Positions 60,187-64,000 of a stretch of DNA of 64,000 nucleotides are shown in pieces (position 1 is the first letter of the stretch; every line of letters starts with the position of its first letter). Position numbers and translations under genes: made by a program. Where the stretch lies: assembly GCA_022410635.1 (NCBI GenBank), contig JAJVDF010000001.1:10964281-11028280 (forward strand). The letters are read 5' to 3'. The stretch is from Tretioscincus oriximinensis (lineage: Eukaryota; Chordata; Lepidosauria; Squamata; Gymnophthalmidae). The notes under the pieces were generated by a model. It was not told where the DNA came from and did no database searches. It saw only the letters and a program-made list of their open reading frames with translations.

Positions 60187-61419
60187 ATAAACAGAAGGTA
60201 AGGAAATCAGGATGCAGAAACAGGGATCAGAGCCAATCTAGGTTGGAACATGGATTAGCCTAGCAACTTGCTCAAAAACAGGATGGGTATCCAGGAATAT
60301 GCTCCTTTAGTGGCTTGATGCCAAACTAAGTTACAACAGGTTTCCTGCAGATTTGTAAACATCTACTTGAGAAAAAGAGGCATGAGAAAAAAGGGTAGGA
60401 GTGCAAACTACATCAAGGGATTCTGATAACCTGTTGCTCCCACTTTAGGAAAGCAAGTAATAATCCATGCCAGCATACTCCAGTAACAAGTATGGTATCT
60501 CAAAATAAATCACTTAGATCCTGACCTGTCTAGCAGGACACAATTAATTAGAATCGAAAAGTTTAAAAAATTGTGAGTGCAACGAGGGCTGGATTCAGGC
60601 TGGATTTTGTCCATGGGCTGTAATTTACTTATTTATTTATTTTACTCCCCCTCTTCACTCAGCTACTTTGGGTTTTATAATAATAAAAGCAATAAAAAAT
60701 ATTAATATCTTTTTAGCACTACCTGTTTCTATTTTTTGCCTAAATATGGCCCTGAGTGCGACATATCTTCAAGAACCATAATTTCGGTGCCGAAGATTTG
60801 CTACACAAACCCCATTGTTAATGCCATGAATTTGTTCAAAAATACTGTGATAACACCGTGCAGTCATGCCTTGTATACATTTTTGAACTACATTATTCAT
60901 ATAATGTTAAGGGTGTCAAACCATGTCCACAATGTTGCATCTTTAGCTCTTTCTCAGTCACAGCCTTGTCTTTTGTCATTTCTGTGATGCTCAGTTCCCT
61001 TTCTGTGATTAAAGCTGGTATGCTGCTATATTTGAGAACTCGGGCCTGGGTTCTCACTGGGAGAATGGAAAGTTATGACTTATGTTCCCTTAAGATCGCG
61101 GCATTCTGTTATAAACAAACATTGAGTAACATGCTGCAATTACTGTACTCTTTGCCAATATTGCTGAACTTGGCCCTGGAGCGATGATTCTCCCAACTAC
61201 CATGAAGAGTGGTATTTCAACAGCCAGCAGTAGCTTGCATAACACCAATCTGCACAAAGAAGCTCCGGGTTGTGACAGAAACAACATCTTGCAATGCACA
61301 AATTCTAAAACAATACTGTATCACTCTGATAGCGTATAGCGAAACATCTTCATGAAGATAGAGAATGGGAAAACTGGCATGAATATGAGTATTAAAAAAG
61401 AAGAAGATCTTGCCAACCA

Positions 61420-61960
61420 GTTCCATGATTTCAAAGGAAATAAAAGGGAGAGAACTGGAAGCTAAGTCAGATTTTTATCTTCTTGGGCTCAAAGATCACT
61501 GCAGCCATGACATTAAAATGCTTGCTGCTTCTTGAGGAAAACTATAACAAATCTAGACTGTGCTAAAAAGCAGGAACATCACCATGCCAACATAGATCCG
61601 CATAGTCAAAGCCATGGTTTTCTCAGCAGCAATCTATGGCAGTGGGAATTGGACTATCAAGTACGCTGACATGCCAAAGGATTGGTGCTTTTGAATTGTG
61701 ATATGCAGAAAATGTTTGAGAGTCCCTTGAAAAGGAGATCAAACCAGTCAATATTATTGCTCATTTTAAAGAACAAATATTGAGCTCAAATACTTTGGCC
61801 TCATATGAGAAGATAGGGCGCATTGAAAAAGACTCTGATGCTGGGAAAGACTGAAAGCACCAGGATAAGTTGACAGCTGAGAATGAGATGAATAATGTCA
61901 TGAAAGCAATAAATGTGAACTTTGAAAATCTGGGAAGCAGTGGGGGACAAAAGGAATCTG
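61420..61960 (+). mobile_element. BovB/RTE-type LINE, ORF2 3' end, decayed
   Basis: Plus-strand frames spell DFYLLGLKDHCSHDIK-like and then RIVKAMVFSAAIYGSGNWTI and CLRVP, the C-terminal signature of BovB ORF2 (FLGSKIT ... IVKAMVFPVVMYGCESWTI ... LRVPW). It is broken by stops and frameshifts and lies in the SAMD8 5' intron. BovB elements are abundant in squamates. Confidence 0.7.
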
Positions 61961-62134
61961 CTGTGGTCTTATGAGTTTACAAACAGTTAGATGTGAATGA
62001 ACAATAACAATATTGTCTCACATACTGGAAGAAATCAGAACATGAAACTCTTTTTCATAACTGAACAACTATAAAAAAGGTGCCAGCAATAGGCTTTCTA
62101 AGTGAGGTGAGCAAACAGTATCATTGTCACTCAC

Positions 62135-62440
62135 CTTGAAAGCGCGACTGGTTGAACGCCAAGCTGCCATCACCCAATCTCCTGATTGGTGGATTCGCAC
62201 TAAACCTGCAGATTGTATCAGCACTGCACCTTCCCCCCTCAGCACTGCGAACAGCGGCACGGAGACCTTGTCGGGCTCTTGCTGCTGCACCTTGCCTGCT
62301 AGTGTCTCTGCCACCTCCTCGCCAATCACTATATGTCTCTGCAGATGAGGGTGTGGCAGGAGGTGAGGTGAGCAGTGTGGCTGGGGCAGGCTGGGATGCG
62401 CAATGGTTGCTCTTCCAACCACTGCCCAAAGCTTTTACCC
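62135..62440 (-). promoter_or_regulatory. SAMD8: Probable SAMD8 promoter and noncoding exon 1
   Basis: The ATG exon of SAMD8 begins at an acceptor, so an upstream noncoding exon must exist. A strong donor (CTTTCAAG|GTGAGT, GT at 62134-62133) lies 4.4 kb upstream, at the edge of the only CpG-enriched stretch nearby. That stretch contains an inverted CCAAT pair near 62173-62193. The exon's upper limit is not determined. Confidence 0.5.
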
Positions 62441-62449
62441 TGACCAAGT

Positions 62450-64000
62450 TTGCATCACGGGCTTCGCCACTAGGTATGGACTACAAAACAAGTATCAGCT
62501 ATTTTGCACTCCCAAAATTATAATTAATTTACATTGGTACAAACAACTTTACCCTCTTTTTTTAAAAAAAATCTCTAAAAACATCTTTTGAAAAAGAAAA
62601 AAAATCTATACCCAGAGAGGGTAAAGTTTTCAGTAAATTCTAGCTCAGTTTTATAAATGTGCATTTGCTTCAGTGATGTAATGCATGGCAGAGGAGTGAC
62701 TTTAGTTCAGTGATAAAGCAAACTGCAAATTGTAAACTTCTATCTCTTTGCTAAGAAAATTGCATGGACATGACAATGTGGTCAACCAAGAACTTTGGCC
62801 ACAACGTATTGGTCTCCAACAGCAACAGACAATACATAGACGTGGTGGATATGAGGCTGCATTCAAATGTCACTTACTTGTATTCTGCGGTATTTGGAAA
62901 TTCTGGAGTACTTTAGTGTGGAATATCTATTTGTTAATTCAAATATCTAATTACAGCAGAATAAGTACTCAATGTCTGGATGCAGGCTAACATGAGAAAC
63001 AAATTTCTATCTGAAAAGCTCCACACGGTACCTGCCTTGATTTTACAAACAGCCTCTTCTTTCTTCTTAGCACAGGAGCACTGCTTAACTAGAGATGACA
63101 CCATTCCATTATTTGAAGAAAGGGGCTTTCCAGAACATTTCACTTCTTTCACCAGTACAAACACCCTCAAGGGCACAAAGCAAAGATACAAGCAAAGAAA
63201 GCAATCACATGTTCACACTAAACGCAACACAGTGTCTAATAATATCTGCATGGACAAGTATGCAGGACTCCAATTTGGTAACTGAGACACCTTGATCTTC
63301 TTACATTGACCCTGTTGTTTACTGCAGTCCTAGAATTGGTTTGGTTGGGTGTATCCTCCTTAGGAATGTTTGTCTTACTGCTAAGACAGAAGAAAAAACC
63401 CAAAGATTCTTGTGACACCCAAAAGGCAAACAGTTTTATCATAACCTTTAGGAGATTACAGAAAGACAAAGGCTAAGAGGCTACATTTCTTGGATTTAAG
63501 GTACACAGTCCACATGCAGAACTCTGTGCATGAGGTAACATGATTAAAAAGTGACATAGTCTGAAGTGCATGTACTCTCCATAGAAAACTGTATCACTTT
63601 GCTCCAAGGCCAAATTAAACCTTTGACAAATCATTACAGTTTCAATATTTGAGTATCATGCCAGCTTTTCCCCTAACTCCATTTCTGTTTTGCTGAACAT
63701 TTATACTGACAAAGAACACTCAATAAATTCAAAATTGTGACTTCATTCTGCTCTCCCTCTTTCTTCCAAGGAGGGTAGAGGGGTTGGAGGGGAGGGATAA
63801 TACATTTTATTAATGTATTTTTATTACATGTCTTATGACAATGATGAAGGACAGGAAATAATCTTTGATCTATTTTCATCACTGTTATTGGGTATCATTA
63901 AATCCTGGCCCTTTTTATTGACAGAGATACAGAAATGGTTTGCCATTGCTCACTTGTAGGAAGAGATTGAGGATAGAACCAGCGATTCACTGATTTCCAG
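62450..64000. other. No gene recognised upstream of SAMD8
   Basis: Both strands were read for conserved peptides without success. The window ends before any neighbour gene appears. Confidence 0.4.

Noticed and set aside
62069..62523. Open frames of 70-123 codons on both strands near the SAMD8 first exon
   Set aside because: They follow from the higher GC of the promoter; no conserved peptide, and SAMD8 translation starts in a later exon.
1..64000. CRISPR arrays, operons, bacterial or phage signals
   Set aside because: Spliced vertebrate genes and LINE/SINE content throughout; no short regularly spaced direct repeats were seen.

Overview
The window is vertebrate nuclear DNA, most probably from a squamate reptile (lizard or snake). 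It is AT-rich and dominated by interspersed repeats. The mix of CR1 3' ends, L2-type reverse-transcriptase fragments, a BovB/RTE-like LINE 3' end, tRNA-derived SINEs with an L2-like tail, hAT and Tc1/mariner miniature elements and Penelope-like fold-back elements is what one expects of a squamate. Assignment below that level is not possible from the sequence. Isolated single N bases are scattered throughout; none falls in a coding exon.

Two complete protein-coding genes can be reconstructed exon by exon, both on the minus strand. RBM17 (splicing factor SPF45) has 11 coding exons between 36616 and 25339 (402 codons plus stop). A GC-rich promoter and probable noncoding first exon lie near 38430-38780. 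SAMD8 (SMSr, the SAM-domain ceramide phosphoethanolamine synthase) has 5 coding exons between 57720 and 47746 (416 codons plus stop), with a probable noncoding first exon and promoter near 62135-62440. All coding junctions keep frame and use GT-AG sites. The two genes are unrelated in function: RBM17 acts in nuclear 3' splice-site choice and SAMD8 in ER sphingolipid control. They are not neighbours in human as I recall it, so their adjacency here is a synteny observation.

Layout: 1-25.3 kb is intergenic. It holds many CR1 and L2 fragments, three SINEs, two hAT-like elements with visible 8-bp target duplications, a Tc1/mariner MITE, a truncated U6 snRNA retrocopy, a nested CR1 pair and a CRE/X-box regulatory cluster near 10.1-10.2 kb. 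25.3-38.8 kb is RBM17, with a young mariner MITE and Penelope-like elements in its introns. 38.8-47.7 kb is the region between the two genes; its distal part probably includes the SAMD8 3' UTR, and it carries a family of small palindromic repeats. 47.7-62.4 kb is SAMD8. 62.4-64 kb shows nothing recognisable.

The most interesting signal is a family of four small fold-back elements (about 17.64, 36.06, 37.46 and 50.55 kb). Their sense strand carries a hammerhead-ribozyme-like core. In all three inverted-arm copies the arms are asymmetric, one being longer by a terminal tail. This matches terminal repeats of Penelope-like retroelements reduced to short non-autonomous units.
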